Origin: Burkholderia sp. IMCC1007
GTDB lineage: Bacteria; Pseudomonadota; Gammaproteobacteria; Burkholderiales; Burkholderiaceae
Assembly: GCF_027257875.1 (NCBI RefSeq)
Contig: NZ_JAPVQY010000024.1
Location: forward strand, 1-64,000
Reading direction: 5' to 3'
Length of the DNA: 64,000 bases
Shown here: positions 1-8,633 of the stretch, in pieces
Layout of the letters: each line of letters begins with the position of its first letter
How positions within the stretch are numbered: the stretch's first letter is position 1
Program-made: the position numbers and the translations under genes
The notes under the pieces: model-generated
What the model saw: the letters and a program-made list of their open reading frames with translations, nothing else
Told to the model about the DNA's origin: nothing
The model's database searches: none

Positions 1-35
1 GGCCCGGCGCCTTCTGCATTCCGGAACCGGTCGGC

Positions 36-170
36 TTACTTGGCCTTTTCAGCCGAATCGCTTATCGCGTGGCCACCCTTCGAAATATCCTCACCCATGC
101 CTGCAACGGTATTGCAACCGGCGAGCGCGGCGGTCATCACCAGCAGCATTGCAGCAATCGTACGCGTCAT
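36..170 (-). CDS. Entericidin-like small lipoprotein
   Basis: A 44-residue protein with a basic start, a hydrophobic stretch and a lipobox (LAGC, Cys at residue 19), then NTVAGMGEDISKGGHAIS, the signature of the entericidin EcnA/EcnB family of small cell-envelope lipoproteins. After signal cleavage it should be a lipid-anchored peptide of about 26 residues. The ATG at 170 has a GAGAACGAGAA purine run upstream as a plausible ribosome site. It is read away from the carbamoyltransferase gene to its right. It is too short for most ORF finders. Family identity is by motif only; the physiological role (in Escherichia coli a toxin/antidote-like pair) is not shown by the sequence. Confidence 0.85.
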   Translation of the reverse strand: MTRTIAAMLLVMTAALAGCNTVAGMGEDISKGGHAISDSAEKAK

Positions 171-364
171 TCTCGTTCTCCTTCGAATCAACAAGCCCGA
201 CCGGGCGAAGCGTCTGCGGCGCGGCGCCCTGCGACATGCAGGACACGGGGCCCGACCTGATTATACGGAGACAGCCGCCGCGCGCCAGTCCGCGCCGGCA
301 GGCGTGACACCGCCCCGACAAGCGGTTCGCACAGATTTTCCTTGACTTCGCCGCTCCTCGAACT

Positions 365-385
365 AATATACGCACCGCGTATATT
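365..385. promoter_or_regulatory. Perfect palindrome, candidate operator of the HTH-carbamoyltransferase gene
   Basis: AATATACGC (365-373), a 3-base spacer, then its exact reverse complement GCGTATATT (377-385). It lies 18 bases before the ATG at 404, in an AT-rich patch where the promoter should be. The downstream protein carries its own N-terminal helix-turn-helix, so autogenous control is a natural inference. Confidence 0.6.
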
Positions 386-403
386 TTCCACGAGGTGCCG
401 CCG

Positions 404-1699
404 ATGACCGTTCCCCAGCAAGCCTTCCTGCGCGACGCGATGCGCCGCCTCAACATGACCCGCGAAGCGTTCGCGAACCGCATCGGCGTGAGCCGCCGTG
501 CGCTGGATACATGGCTGTTGCCCGACGATTCGCAGGAATCGCGCGGCATGCCCGAGATCGTCGAGCGCTTCGTGTCGGAAATCGTCGAGCGCTCGGAACC
601 GGAAGGCGCAAACCATACGCAAAGCGTAGATAAGCAGGGGCTCTCGAAGCATTTCCTGTTCGAAGGCAAGCCGCAGCTGATCTCGGTGGACCAGTTCTCG
701 CGGGATTCGGTCGAGGCACTGTTCCGCGTCGCCGACGTGATGCAGCCGATCGCGCGCCGCCACAAGATTTCGCGCGTGCTCGAAGGCGCCGTGCTCGGCA
801 ACCTGTTCTTCGAAGCCAGCACGCGCACGCGCGTGTCGTTCGGCGCCGCGTTCTGCCGGCTCGGCGGCTCGGTGTGCGACACGACCGGCTTCACGTTCTC
901 GTCGATGGCCAAGGGCGAATCGATCTACGACACGAGCCGCGTGATGGCCGGCTACGTCGATGCGCTCGTGATCCGCCATCCGGAGAAGGGCTCGGTGGCC
1001 GAGTTCGCCCGCGCGACCAACCTGCCGGTGATCAATGGCGGCGACGGCCCGGGCGAACATCCGAGCCAGGCGCTGCTCGATCTCTATACGATCCAGCGCG
1101 AGTTCTCGCGACTCGGCAAGATCGTCGACGGCGCGCATATCGCCCTCGTGGGCGACCTGAAGTACGGCCGCACCGTGCATTCGCTCGTCAAGCTGCTCGC
1201 GCTGTACCGCGGGCTGAAGTTCACGCTCGTGTCGCCGCCGACGCTCGAAATGCCGGCCTACATCATCGACCAGATCGCGACGAACGGCCACGTGATCGAG
1301 CAGACGAACGACCTCGCGGCCGGGCTGCGCGGCGCGGACGTCGTCTATGCGACGCGGATCCAGAAGGAGCGCTTCACCGACGAGTCGTTCGAAGGCTACA
1401 CGCCGGATTTCCAGATCAACCAGGCACTCGTCGATTCGGTCTGCAAACCTGACACGCTGATCATGCATCCGCTGCCGCGCGACAGCCGGCCCGGCGCGAA
1501 CGACCTGTCGGTCGACCTGAACCGCGATCCGCGCCTCGCGATCTTCCGCCAGACCGACAACGGCATCCCGGTGCGCATGGCGATCTTCGCGGTGCTGCTC
1601 GGCGTCGAGAACCTCGTCCAGCATTCGATGCGCGACGCAACGTGGCGCCCGCCGGCATACCTCGGGCCCGAGGATGCGGTGTTTCACGGGATCGATTGA
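404..1699 (+). CDS. pyrB: Aspartate carbamoyltransferase with N-terminal helix-turn-helix domain
   Basis: 431 residues, about 120 longer than the E. coli catalytic chain. Residues 1-45 form an XRE-like helix-turn-helix (MTREAFANRIGVSRRALDTW); a linker to about residue 80 follows, then a complete carbamoyltransferase. All catalytic landmarks are present: STRTR at 139-143, SMAKGE around 167-172, R191, H219 in EHPSQALLDLYT, R256 in KYGRT, RIQ at 318-320 and HPLPR at 355-359. It should therefore condense carbamoyl phosphate with aspartate in pyrimidine synthesis. A GTG at 395 extends the frame, but GAGG at 392-395 is correctly placed for the ATG at 404, which was chosen. No regulatory-chain gene (pyrI) is adjacent. 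The HTH fusion and the palindrome at 365-385 suggest that the enzyme may regulate its own gene; this is inference. Confidence 0.85.
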   Translation: MTVPQQAFLRDAMRRLNMTREAFANRIGVSRRALDTWLLPDDSQESRGMPEIVERFVSEIVERSEPEGANHTQSVDKQGLSKHFLFEGKPQLISVDQFSRDSVEALFRVADVMQPIARRHKISRVLEGAVLGNLFFEASTRTRVSFGAAFCRLGGSVCDTTGFTFSSMAKGESIYDTSRVMAGYVDALVIRHPEKGSVAEFARATNLPVINGGDGPGEHPSQALLDLYTIQREFSRLGKIVDGAHIALVGDLKYGRTVHSLVKLLALYRGLKFTLVSPPTLEMPAYIIDQIATNGHVIEQTNDLAAGLRGADVVYATRIQKERFTDESFEGYTPDFQINQALVDSVCKPDTLIMHPLPRDSRPGANDLSVDLNRDPRLAIFRQTDNGIPVRMAIFAVLLGVENLVQHSMRDATWRPPAYLGPEDAVFHGID

Positions 1700-1773
1700 T
1701 CCGCATCCGGTGCTGCGCGGCCGGCCTTGGACTGCTTCAGTTCAAGGGCCGCGCGCCGACGGAACGCCCAACA

Positions 1774-1799
1774 CGCGCCGCCTTGCACGGCGCGTTTTT
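1774..1799 (+). terminator. Rho-independent terminator after the carbamoyltransferase
   Basis: CGCGCCG (1774-1780), a 7-base loop and CGGCGCG (1788-1794), followed directly by TTTTT. It lies 75 bases after the stop at 1699. Confidence 0.8.
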
Positions 1800-1839
1800 C
1801 ATCTTCGCTGGAGGTAACGTGGCGCCGACCCGCTCGGCA

Positions 1840-2259
1840 TCAGCCGGCCCACGGGTCGATCACGCGCAGGCCCGCCGCTTCGAACGGCGCGACGTCGCGC
1901 GTGGCCACGATCAGGCCGTTCGCTGCGGCGGTCGCGGCGACGAAGCCATCGGCAGACGCCATCGCATTGCCCGTGGCACGCGCCTTCGCACGGAGGCTTG
2001 CATACGCCTGACTGGCCGCATCGTCGAACGGCAGGATCCGGCCGCGAAACAACGGCACGACGCGTTGCTCGATGCTTTGGTGCAGCCAGTCTCGCCTGCG
2101 CCCTTCGGGCAACACGGCCACGCCGAATCGCATCTCCGCCAGCGTGATCGCCGCAAGAAACAGTGTCTCGACGTTCTGCGCGTCGAGCCATTCGATCACG
2201 GCCGCACTCGGCTCGCGTCGCAGCGGCTCGGAAATGACGTTGGTATCGACCAGGATCAT
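1840..2259 (-). CDS. PIN-domain toxin, FitB/VapC type
   Basis: 139 residues that start MILVDTNVISEPLR and carry the PIN acidic residues: D5 in VDTN, E42 in LAEMRFG, D104 in SADGFVAATA and D122 in the ATRDVAPFE segment. The family are Mg-dependent endoribonucleases that form the toxin of VapBC/FitAB modules. The ATG at 2259 overlaps the antitoxin stop by 4 bases (ATGA), so the pair is translationally coupled. The C-terminal GLRVIDPWAG is typical of the FitB branch. Its RNA target cannot be read from the sequence. Confidence 0.88.
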   Translation of the reverse strand: MILVDTNVISEPLRREPSAAVIEWLDAQNVETLFLAAITLAEMRFGVAVLPEGRRRDWLHQSIEQRVVPLFRGRILPFDDAASQAYASLRAKARATGNAMASADGFVAATAAANGLIVATRDVAPFEAAGLRVIDPWAG

Positions 2260-2495
2260 TCGAAGCTCATCGGATCGGTTGGCGCCGTGTCGCGCCGAAC
2301 CTCGAAATCGATACCGCCAGCCTCCCGCCCGATTTCAGCCAGCAGCGTTCCCAGCCTGGGGCGCCCGCTGGTGCGAACGGCTTGCTCGAGGATATCGCGC
2401 ACCTCGGCCTCGGTACTGCGGCCATGTTGCGCGGCACGGATTCGAAGCGCGCGGTGCACCTCGTCGGGCAGATTTCGAACGGTGATCACGGGCAT
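2256..2495 (-). CDS. FitA-like ribbon-helix-helix antitoxin
   Basis: 79 residues: MPVITVRNLPDEVHRALRIRAAQHGRSTEAEVRDIL is a FitA/Arc-type ribbon-helix-helix DNA-binding domain, and the acidic or hydrophobic tail should neutralise the PIN toxin encoded next. The frame opens 12 codons earlier, but GAGG lies 6-7 bases before the ATG at 2495 and family members begin MPVITVRNLP. The complex normally represses its own promoter. Upstream on this strand a GATAAT-like -10 lies among repeated TGACTGCA motifs (about 2519-2555), a reasonable place for the operator. Confidence 0.88.
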   Translation of the reverse strand: MPVITVRNLPDEVHRALRIRAAQHGRSTEAEVRDILEQAVRTSGRPRLGTLLAEIGREAGGIDFEVRRDTAPTDPMSFE

Positions 2496-2680
2496 GATGC
2501 GCCTCACTACATTTGCTTTCAATGCAGTCATATTATCACCTTGCAGTCACTTTGAACGAGTGAAGATGTAGCCACTTTAAGCCGCCCGCCGCGGCTTTCA
2601 TACTCGGCCATTCGGCCATCTCCCCCGCTCCGCAAGCCTTCGCGCCCTCCGCCACATTCGTCAACAATTTCCTTACAAAT

Positions 2681-2723
2681 GCGAACAAGAACGCTTCTCA
2701 TTTAACAAGAAATTACATAGAAT
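2681..2723 (+). promoter_or_regulatory. Fur-box-like site overlapping a sigma-70 promoter for the siderophore receptor
   Basis: GCGAACAAGAACGCTTCTCATTT (2681-2703) has the TTCTCATTT half of a Fur box intact, and its other half is degenerate. TTCTCA (2695-2700) and TAGAAT (2718-2723), 17 bases apart, make a good -35/-10 pair, so a Fur dimer here would block RNA polymerase. This matches the iron-uptake operon downstream. Confidence 0.6.
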
Positions 2724-2761
2724 GCCGCCTGAAACGAAATCGTAATAATTCCGGGCGGCAT
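2722..2761 (+). other. Leader stem-loop before the TonB receptor
   Basis: ATGCCGCC (2722-2729) is exactly complementary to GGCGGCAT (2754-2761), with a 24-base AT-rich loop. It would form near the 5' end of the transcript, about 55 bases before the receptor start. Its role is unknown: it may stabilise the message or serve as a small-RNA target. Confidence 0.45.
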
Positions 2762-2815
2762 GCACCTTTTCGTACCGCGCCGTTTCCGGGCCACACAGCG
2801 AGGTCGAACCGAACC

Positions 2816-5059
2816 ATGAAGTCACGCCCTGAAGAGCTGAAGCTCGGCAAATTCACCACCCTGTGCAGCGTGCTCGCCGCGAGCCCTGCATTCGCCGACG
2901 GCACGCCGTCGCCCGCTCCGGTCAGCACCGAAGGCCATCTCGCGCCGATCGAAGTCCAGGGCAAGGCCGAGCACAGCTACAAGGCCGACTTTTCCGCGTC
3001 CGTGAAATTCACCGCGCCGCTCGTCGATACGCCGAAATCGGTCACCGTGATTCCGCAGGCGCTGATCCAGAGCAGCGGCGCGGCCACCCTGACCGAAGCG
3101 CTGCGCACCGTGCCCGGCATCACGTTCGGCGCCGGCGAAGGCGGCAACCCGCTCGGCGACCGTCCGTTCATTCGCGGCTACGACACGCAAGGCAGCATGT
3201 TCGTCGACGGCATGCGCGACACGGGTGCCACCACGCGCGAGATCTTCAACACCGAACGCGTCGAGATCACCAAGGGTTCCGACGGCGCGTACGGCGGCCG
3301 CGGCGGCGCCGGCGGCAGCATCAACCTGATCACGAAGGCGCCGCATCTCGGCACGACCGCCGCCGCCAGCGCGGGCCTCGGCACCGACCGCTATCGGCGC
3401 TTCACCGCCGACGGCAACTGGCAGTTCGCCGATCACGCCGCGTTCCGCCTGAACCTGATGAGCCACAACAACGACGTCGCCGGCCGCGACGCCGTCAACA
3501 ACGAGCGCTGGGGCGTCGCACCGTCGATCGCGTTCGGTCTCGGCACGCCGACGCGCGTGACCGCGAGCTACTACCACCTGTCGACCGACGACATGCCCGA
3601 CGGCGGCATCCCGTACTTCTACACGACGTCGAACAAGCCGGCGAACGTCGGCACGATCTATCCGGCGCCCGTCGATCGCCACAACTTCTACGGGCTGATC
3701 GACCGCGACTTCCGCAAGACCACATCGGACATCAGCACGATCAAGATCGAGCACGACATCACGCCGAACCTCACGGTGCGCAACACCACGCGCTACACGG
3801 AATCGACGCAGGACTACATCTGGACGCAGCCGGACGACAGCCAGGGCAACGTGGTGAACGGCAAGGTCTGGCGCCGCAACAACAACCGCGACAGCTCGAT
3901 CAACAGCCTCGCGAACCTGACCGAGCTGTTCGGCGAATTCCGCACCGGCCCGTTCAAGCACAGCTTCACGACCGGCATCGAGCTGACACGCGAATGGGGC
4001 AAGCGCGATTCGTACACGGTCGCGACCGACAAGGGCACGATCTGCCAGAAAGGCATCGGTGCGCCGTCGGGCTACAACTGCACGAGCCTGTGGTCGCCGA
4101 ATCCGAACGATCCGTGGGCCGGCTCCGTCACGCGCAACAACGACTACGCGCATGCGCGCACCACAACGAAGTCGATCTACGGCTTCGACACGATCGAGAT
4201 CACGCCGCGCTGGCAGGTGAATGCCGGCGTGCGCGTCGACGACTACTCGACCCGCTTCACCGACACCAAGGCGAACGGCGGCAAGACCTATACGCGCGAC
4301 GACACGCTCTTCAACTGGCAGGCCGGCCTCGTGTTCAAGCCCGCGCAGAACGGCAGCATCTACGCGTCGTATGCGACGTCGTCGACGCCGGCCGGCATGC
4401 TGCTCGGCGAAGGCAGCGAAACGCAGTCGCTCACGCCGGGCCGCGGCGGCGTCGGCCCGAACGCGGATCAGATGTCCCCCGAGAAGAACCGCAGCATCGA
4501 GCTCGGCACGAAGTGGAACGTGCTGAACGACAAGCTGTCGCTGACGGCCGCGCTGTTCCAGATCGACACGACGAATGCGCGCGTGACGCTGCCCAACAAC
4601 CAATACGCAATGGTCGGCAACAAGCGCGTGCAGGGTCTCGAGCTCGGCGTCGCCGGCCAGATCACCAAGCAGTGGCAGGTGTTCGGCGGCTACACGTACA
4701 TGAAGAGCCAACTGCGCGACAACGGCAAGGACGCCGCGAACGACGGCAACCGCTTCCCGAACACGCCGAAGCACAGCCTGACGATGTGGTCGAACTACGA
4801 CATCACGCCGAAGTTCACTGTCGGCGGCGGCGCGTTCTACATGTCGGAAGTGTTCGGCGATCCTGCGAACCTGCGCGCCGTGCCGTCGTACTGGCGCTTC
4901 GATGCGATGGCGCAGTACCGGATCAACAAGAAGCTCGACCTGCAGCTGAACGTGAACAACCTGTTCAACCGCACGTATTTCGATCAGGCGTATCCGGCGC
5001 ACTACGCGTCGATCGCACCGGGCCGCTCGGCGTTCGTCACGCTGAACGCGCGCTACTGA
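2816..5059 (+). CDS. fiu: TonB-dependent catecholate siderophore receptor (Fiu/PiuA type)
   Basis: 747 residues. A signal peptide ends near ASPAFA (about residue 27). The plug domain spans about residues 55-190 and contains [36 protein letters not shown] and [11 protein letters not shown], and a 22-strand-type barrel follows, ending in [10 protein letters not shown] with the terminal aromatic. These are hallmarks of Fiu/PiuA receptors, which import ferric catecholates and monomeric catechol compounds across the outer membrane. It heads an operon with a Sel1 protein and a PiuC-type dioxygenase, the same set seen around piuA/piuC in pseudomonads. A Fur-like promoter precedes it. Length is normal for the family. 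Confidence 0.92.
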   Translation: MKSRPEELKLGKFTTLCSVLAASPAFADGTPSPAPVSTEGHLAPIEVQGKAEHSYKADFSASVKFTAPLVDTPKSVTVIPQALIQSSGAATLTEALRTVPGITFGAGEGGNPLGDRPFIRGYDTQGSMFVDGMRDTGATTREIFNTERVEITKGSDGAYGGRGGAGGSINLITKAPHLGTTAAASAGLGTDRYRRFTADGNWQFADHAAFRLNLMSHNNDVAGRDAVNNERWGVAPSIAFGLGTPTRVTASYYHLSTDDMPDGGIPYFYTTSNKPANVGTIYPAPVDRHNFYGLIDRDFRKTTSDISTIKIEHDITPNLTVRNTTRYTESTQDYIWTQPDDSQGNVVNGKVWRRNNNRDSSINSLANLTELFGEFRTGPFKHSFTTGIELTREWGKRDSYTVATDKGTICQKGIGAPSGYNCTSLWSPNPNDPWAGSVTRNNDYAHARTTTKSIYGFDTIEITPRWQVNAGVRVDDYSTRFTDTKANGGKTYTRDDTLFNWQAGLVFKPAQNGSIYASYATSSTPAGMLLGEGSETQSLTPGRGGVGPNADQMSPEKNRSIELGTKWNVLNDKLSLTAALFQIDTTNARVTLPNNQYAMVGNKRVQGLELGVAGQITKQWQVFGGYTYMKSQLRDNGKDAANDGNRFPNTPKHSLTMWSNYDITPKFTVGGGAFYMSEVFGDPANLRAVPSYWRFDAMAQYRINKKLDLQLNVNNLFNRTYFDQAYPAHYASIAPGRSAFVTLNARY

Positions 5060-5062
5060 TCG

Positions 5063-5818
5063 ATGGAAGCCGTCTCGCTGAAGGCACTCGCGTCGGTGTC
5101 GCCGCGCGCGTTCGCCGAGATTCTCGCCGGGCCGCCCGAGCGCGCCGCCGCGTGGGTCGCGGCGGCCGCGGACAACGGCATCGTCGACGCTCAGGCCGTC
5201 TACGGGCAGTACCTGCTCGACGGGCACGGCGTCGCGCGCGATCCGGCCGCCGCGTTCGGCTGGTTCCGCCATGCGGCGCGGGCCGGCCATCCGATGGCGA
5301 TGAACATGCTCGGCCGCTGCTACGAGTTCGGCTGGGGCACGGCCGCATCCGCGCCGGTGGCCGTGTACTGGTATCGGCTCGCCGCGCAGGCCGGGCTCGA
5401 CTGGGGGATGTACAACTATGCGACGGCGCTCGCGCTCGGCAATGGCGTCGACGAGAACCGCGCCGACGCGCTCGCCTGGTTTCGCCGGGCGGCCGCGCTC
5501 GGTCATGCGAAATCGATCAACCTGATCGGCGGTTTCTACGAGGACGGCTGGGTCGTACCCGTCGACGCCGATGCCGCGTTCGATCACTATCGTCGCGCGG
5601 CCGAGGCCGGCGACTTCCGCGGTCAGTTCAACTATGCGCGGCTGCTCGCCGAGCGCGGGCGCGTCGACGAAGCGCTCGCCTGGCTCGCGCGTGTACCGGC
5701 CACCGCGACACCCGCGTTCATCGCAAAGATGCGCGCGTATCTGTTGTCGTCGCCGCTCGACGCTTTTCGTTTGGCGGCCATGCAGCTCGCGCCGCACGCA
5801 ATGGAATCCGCATCGTGA
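5063..5818 (+). CDS. Sel1-repeat (TPR-like) protein of the piu operon
   Basis: 251 residues built of five or more Sel1 repeats with the pattern A-x-Y-x-L-G-x-x-Y-x-x-G-x-G and A-x-x-W-F/Y-R-x-A-A: for example [31 protein letters not shown] and [12 protein letters not shown]. No signal peptide is visible, so it is probably a cytoplasmic protein-protein interaction scaffold. It starts 3 bases after the receptor stop and its stop overlaps the dioxygenase start (TGATG), so all three genes are one transcript. Sel1 proteins are found next to piuC in pseudomonads too, but their job in iron uptake is not established. Confidence 0.85.
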   Translation: MEAVSLKALASVSPRAFAEILAGPPERAAAWVAAAADNGIVDAQAVYGQYLLDGHGVARDPAAAFGWFRHAARAGHPMAMNMLGRCYEFGWGTAASAPVAVYWYRLAAQAGLDWGMYNYATALALGNGVDENRADALAWFRRAAALGHAKSINLIGGFYEDGWVVPVDADAAFDHYRRAAEAGDFRGQFNYARLLAERGRVDEALAWLARVPATATPAFIAKMRAYLLSSPLDAFRLAAMQLAPHAMESAS

Positions 5819-6498
5819 TGCTTCATATCCCCAGCGTACTGACCAAAGCGCAAGTCGCGCAATGCCGCGAATTGCTCGATGCCGCCGACTGGGTCGACGG
5901 CAACGCGACGTCCGGCGCGCAGTCGGCGCTCGCGAAACGCAACCGGCAATTGCCGGAAGGTTCGCCGATCGCACGCACCGTCGGCGACGCGATCCAGGAT
6001 GCGCTTGCCTGCCATCCGCTGTTCTTTTCGGCGGCGCTGCCGCTCAAGGTGTTTCCGCCGTTGTTCAATCGCTATGCAGGCGGCGAGACGTTCGGCACGC
6101 ATGTGGACAATGCGATCCGGCTGCTGCGCGGCACGGATTTTCGCGTGCGCAGCGACCTGTCGGCGACGCTGTTCCTCGAAGAACCCGATGCGTACGACGG
6201 CGGCGAGCTGTGCGTCGAGGATCCGTACGGCGTGCATCGCGCGAAGCTGCCGGCGGGCGATCTCGTGCTGTATCCGGCGTCGAGCCTGCATCACGTGACG
6301 CCTGTGACGCGCGGCGAGCGCGTCGCGTCGTTCTTCTGGATTCAAAGCATGGTGCGCGACGATGGAGATCGCACGCTGCTATTTCAGCTCGATACGCAGA
6401 TTCAGGCGTTGTCCGCGGAGAAAGGCGCGAAAGATCCGATGGTCATCGCGTTGACGGGGATTTATCACAACCTGTTGAGGAAGTGGGCGGATGCGTGA
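5818..6498 (+). CDS. piuC: Fe(II)/2-oxoglutarate-dependent dioxygenase, PiuC/YbiX family
   Basis: 226 residues. The double-stranded beta-helix iron site is visible as H-x-D in GTHVDNAIR (about residues 98-100) and the distal His in [15 protein letters not shown] (about 159-160), with Arg for 2-oxoglutarate in the GERV stretch. [20 protein letters not shown] is typical of PKHD-type hydroxylases. The gene is the last of the receptor operon. PiuC/YbiX proteins are always linked to Fiu/PiuA receptors; the substrate is not known with certainty, but a siderophore-derived compound is likely. The start overlaps the Sel1 stop by one base. Confidence 0.9.
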   Translation: MLHIPSVLTKAQVAQCRELLDAADWVDGNATSGAQSALAKRNRQLPEGSPIARTVGDAIQDALACHPLFFSAALPLKVFPPLFNRYAGGETFGTHVDNAIRLLRGTDFRVRSDLSATLFLEEPDAYDGGELCVEDPYGVHRAKLPAGDLVLYPASSLHHVTPVTRGERVASFFWIQSMVRDDGDRTLLFQLDTQIQALSAEKGAKDPMVIALTGIYHNLLRKWADA

Positions 6499-6549
6499 GC
6501 GGCGTCCCAGCCCCGACCGATTGCTTGCACCGATCCAGCACCCGGCCTA

Positions 6550-6573
6550 AAATGACCATCGTCAAATGACCAT
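6550..6573. promoter_or_regulatory. Direct repeat, candidate operator of the Phd/VapC module
   Basis: AAATGACCAT occurs at 6550-6559 and 6564-6573, a period of 14 bases, ending 9 bases before the antitoxin ATG. Phd/YefM antitoxins repress their own promoters through such repeated sites. Confidence 0.5.
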
Positions 6574-6582
6574 GCTCATATC

Positions 6583-6822
6583 ATGATGCCGCACGCTCCC
6601 GTATCGAAATCCGAATTCAAGGCTCGCGCCCTCGAATACTTCCGTCTCGTCGAAGCGTCGGGCGAAAGCCTGATCGTCACCGACCATGGCAAGCCGACGC
6701 TGGAAATCCGGCCATACCGCTCGCGCGAAGCCCAGCCGTTGGACATATTGCGCGGCTCGGTCATGCGCTATGACAATCCTCTCGATCCGATTGCGGAAGA
6801 TGATTGGGAGGCGTCGCAGTGA
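6583..6822 (+). CDS. Phd/YefM-family antitoxin
   Basis: 79 residues: VSKSEFKARALEYFRLVEASGESLIVTDHGKPTLEIRPY is the Phd/YefM fold that binds DNA through its N-terminus, and the tail (DNPLDPIAEDDWEA) is the acidic toxin-binding segment. It is followed by a PIN toxin with a GTGA start/stop overlap. Two adjacent ATG codons (6583, 6586) are possible starts. Direct repeats at 6550-6573 probably serve as its operator. Confidence 0.87.
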   Translation: MMPHAPVSKSEFKARALEYFRLVEASGESLIVTDHGKPTLEIRPYRSREAQPLDILRGSVMRYDNPLDPIAEDDWEASQ

Positions 6823-7214
6823 TCGTGCTGGATACACATGCATTGGTGTGGTGGGTGGCAGGCGACCCTTCGCTCAGCAAGAAAGCGCGAAGCGCGATCG
6901 AGCGTGCGCTCGGGGAAGGCACGCTCGCCGCATCCGCGATCTCCGCATGGGAGATTGCCATGCTGGTGCGCAATGACCGCCTCGCGCTGACGATGGACGT
7001 CGACGCATGGCTCGCCACCGTCGCGCAAATCGACGGCATTCGCTTCGTGCCCGTCGATGCCGATATCGCCGCGAAGTCGACCGACCTCCCTGGCACCTTC
7101 CACAAGGATCCGGCCGACCGGATGATCGTCGCCACCGCGCGGCGGCTCGGTGCGCCGCTCGTCACCCGGGACGAGAAGATCCGCGCCTACGCGCACGTCA
7201 AGACGCTCTGGTAA
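6819..7214 (+). CDS. PIN-domain (VapC-like) toxin paired with Phd antitoxin
   Basis: 131 residues from a GTG at 6819 that overlaps the antitoxin stop. It begins IVLDTHALVWWVAG, the DTHALLW subgroup of PIN domains, with further acidic residues in SAWEIAML, KDPADRMIVATA and TRDEKIRAY. It is expected to be a single-strand-specific ribonuclease silenced by the Phd-type partner. The upstream in-frame start at 6804 has no ribosome site and lies inside the antitoxin gene, so the coupled GTG was chosen. Confidence 0.87.
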   Translation: MIVLDTHALVWWVAGDPSLSKKARSAIERALGEGTLAASAISAWEIAMLVRNDRLALTMDVDAWLATVAQIDGIRFVPVDADIAAKSTDLPGTFHKDPADRMIVATARRLGAPLVTRDEKIRAYAHVKTLW

Positions 7215-7420
7215 TCCACTGATCATCAGGAGCGGCAGCGCAACAGCGCCTGCCCCGGGATTCCGGCCGCGCGGCGATTAGTCTGACCAGGCGAGGCCCG
7301 CCTCACCGCCATCCCTGACATTCTTTCCGCCCTGCCGGCCCGCATCGGTAACATCCGGACTTGCCGAGCCCCGCCCGCTCCCGCACAATCGGGCCACCTG
7401 CGTCCCTCCCCCCTGCGCCG

Positions 7421-8005
7421 ATGCCCTATGCGTCACTCGCCACCGGCGTCCTGCTCGCCGGCGGCCTCGGTCAACGCTTCGACCCGAGCGGTCTGCAAAG
7501 CAAGCTGCTCGCACTGCTCCCCGACGGCACGCCAGTCGCGGTCGCGGCTGCCCGTCATCTCGCGGCCGCCACGGCCGACGTGATCGCCGTCGTGCGCCCT
7601 GGCGCCGACAAACTCGCGACTCTGCTGAACGAAGCGGGCTGCCAGGTCGTCTATGCACCCGACACGACGCGCGGGATGGGCGCGAGCCTTGCGGCGGGCG
7701 TGCGCACGACGCCGGAAGCCACCGGCTGGCTGGTCGCGCTCGCCGACATGCCGTGGATTGCGGCATCCACGTACGAAGTGCTCACGCGCGCGCTCGATGC
7801 CGACGACGCGTCGATCGTCGCCCCCGTGCACCAGGGCGTGCGCGGTCATCCGGTCGGCTTCGCCGCCTGCCACTACGACGCGCTGGCCGCACTCGATGGC
7901 GATACGGGCGCCCGCACGCTGTTTGCCAGCGCCCCGGTGAACCTGCTCGACGTCGACGACCCCGGCATCCTGCGCGACGTCGATACGCCGGCGGATCTGC
8001 GCTGA
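7421..8005 (+). CDS. MobA-like nucleotidyltransferase (MocA type, molybdenum cofactor)
   Basis: 194 residues. The N-terminal GVLLAGGLGQRFDPSGLQSKLLALL is the Rossmann nucleotide-binding signature LAGG-x-G-x-R-x-G-x-x-K of NTP transferases, and VALADMPWIAASTY is the LaDmP metal-binding motif. GHPVGFAACHYDALAALDGDTGAR completes the MocA/CTP:molybdopterin cytidylyltransferase pattern. Such enzymes attach CMP to molybdopterin for xanthine-dehydrogenase-family enzymes. One such enzyme (31.5-34.2 kb) lies in this window, though 23 kb away, so the link is only suggestive. The ATG at 7421 follows a weak ribosome site; the frame is open upstream but lacks family similarity. Confidence 0.8.
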   Translation: MPYASLATGVLLAGGLGQRFDPSGLQSKLLALLPDGTPVAVAAARHLAAATADVIAVVRPGADKLATLLNEAGCQVVYAPDTTRGMGASLAAGVRTTPEATGWLVALADMPWIAASTYEVLTRALDADDASIVAPVHQGVRGHPVGFAACHYDALAALDGDTGARTLFASAPVNLLDVDDPGILRDVDTPADLR

Positions 8006-8226
8006 CGCACAGCCGATTGCACCGTCTCACTGGTCGCCCTGGCCGCAATGTGCATCGCGCGTGCCCGTTCGTCATGCGCGCCGACGCGATACCCGCGAAT
8101 GCTTGAATTTGCCGGCAATTCGCATGCTGCCGCGAGATTCCCGCTGCAAACGCGCGCCCGATTGCCTATAACGAAGACGAGGCGCGCGCGCCGCGCCACC
8201 GCCATCACGCATTGCGCGAGCTCTCC

Positions 8227-8370
8227 ATGGACCACACGACACCGATGCCGGAGCCCCCGGCCGACCCGAATCGCGATCCGGAAGACGACCCATTGTCGCC
8301 ACCGGCGCCCGGGCATCCCCACGACAATCCGCAGCAACCCGACGGGCCGCCGAGCAAGGATCCGGTTTAA
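8227..8370 (+). CDS. Small proline- and aspartate-rich hypothetical protein
   Basis: 47 residues, MDHTTPMPEPPADPNRDPEDD at the start and PPSKDPV at the end. It has no hydrophobic segment, about one third Pro, and many acidic residues, so it is probably disordered. It resembles short proline-rich hypothetical proteins that I believe recur in Burkholderia genomes, but no function is known to me. The start codon is preceded by GCGAG at about 10 bases. Composition and placement in an otherwise empty gap support a real gene only moderately. Confidence 0.5.
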   Translation: MDHTTPMPEPPADPNRDPEDDPLSPPAPGHPHDNPQQPDGPPSKDPV

Positions 8371-8633
8371 CCGGGCGCCCGCGCGCGGCTGCGCCGCCGA
8401 CATGCTTGCCCCTCTGCGCTGGACGATGATCCGTCGCCGCGGCGACACCGCACGCGCGCCGGCCGCTGCACCGTAGAACCGCGCTCGATCGATCGCCGCG
8501 GATGGCCGGCTGACAAGCCACGCACATCGCTCGGCTTGCAGGTAGCGCCCGCAGAATCGCCACGCGCGCATGACGCCATGCGCTGCACAGCCGCATGCCC
8601 GGCAATACATCGCGACGAAAGCCGCTTGCACGA

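Noticed and set aside
2822-6498. Very long open frames in other phases over the siderophore operon (1050 and 1211 codons)
   Set aside because: They are Arg- and Ala-rich shadows of high-GC genes, with no domain, start or ribosome site; only the last part of the 1211-codon frame is real (PiuC, from 5818).
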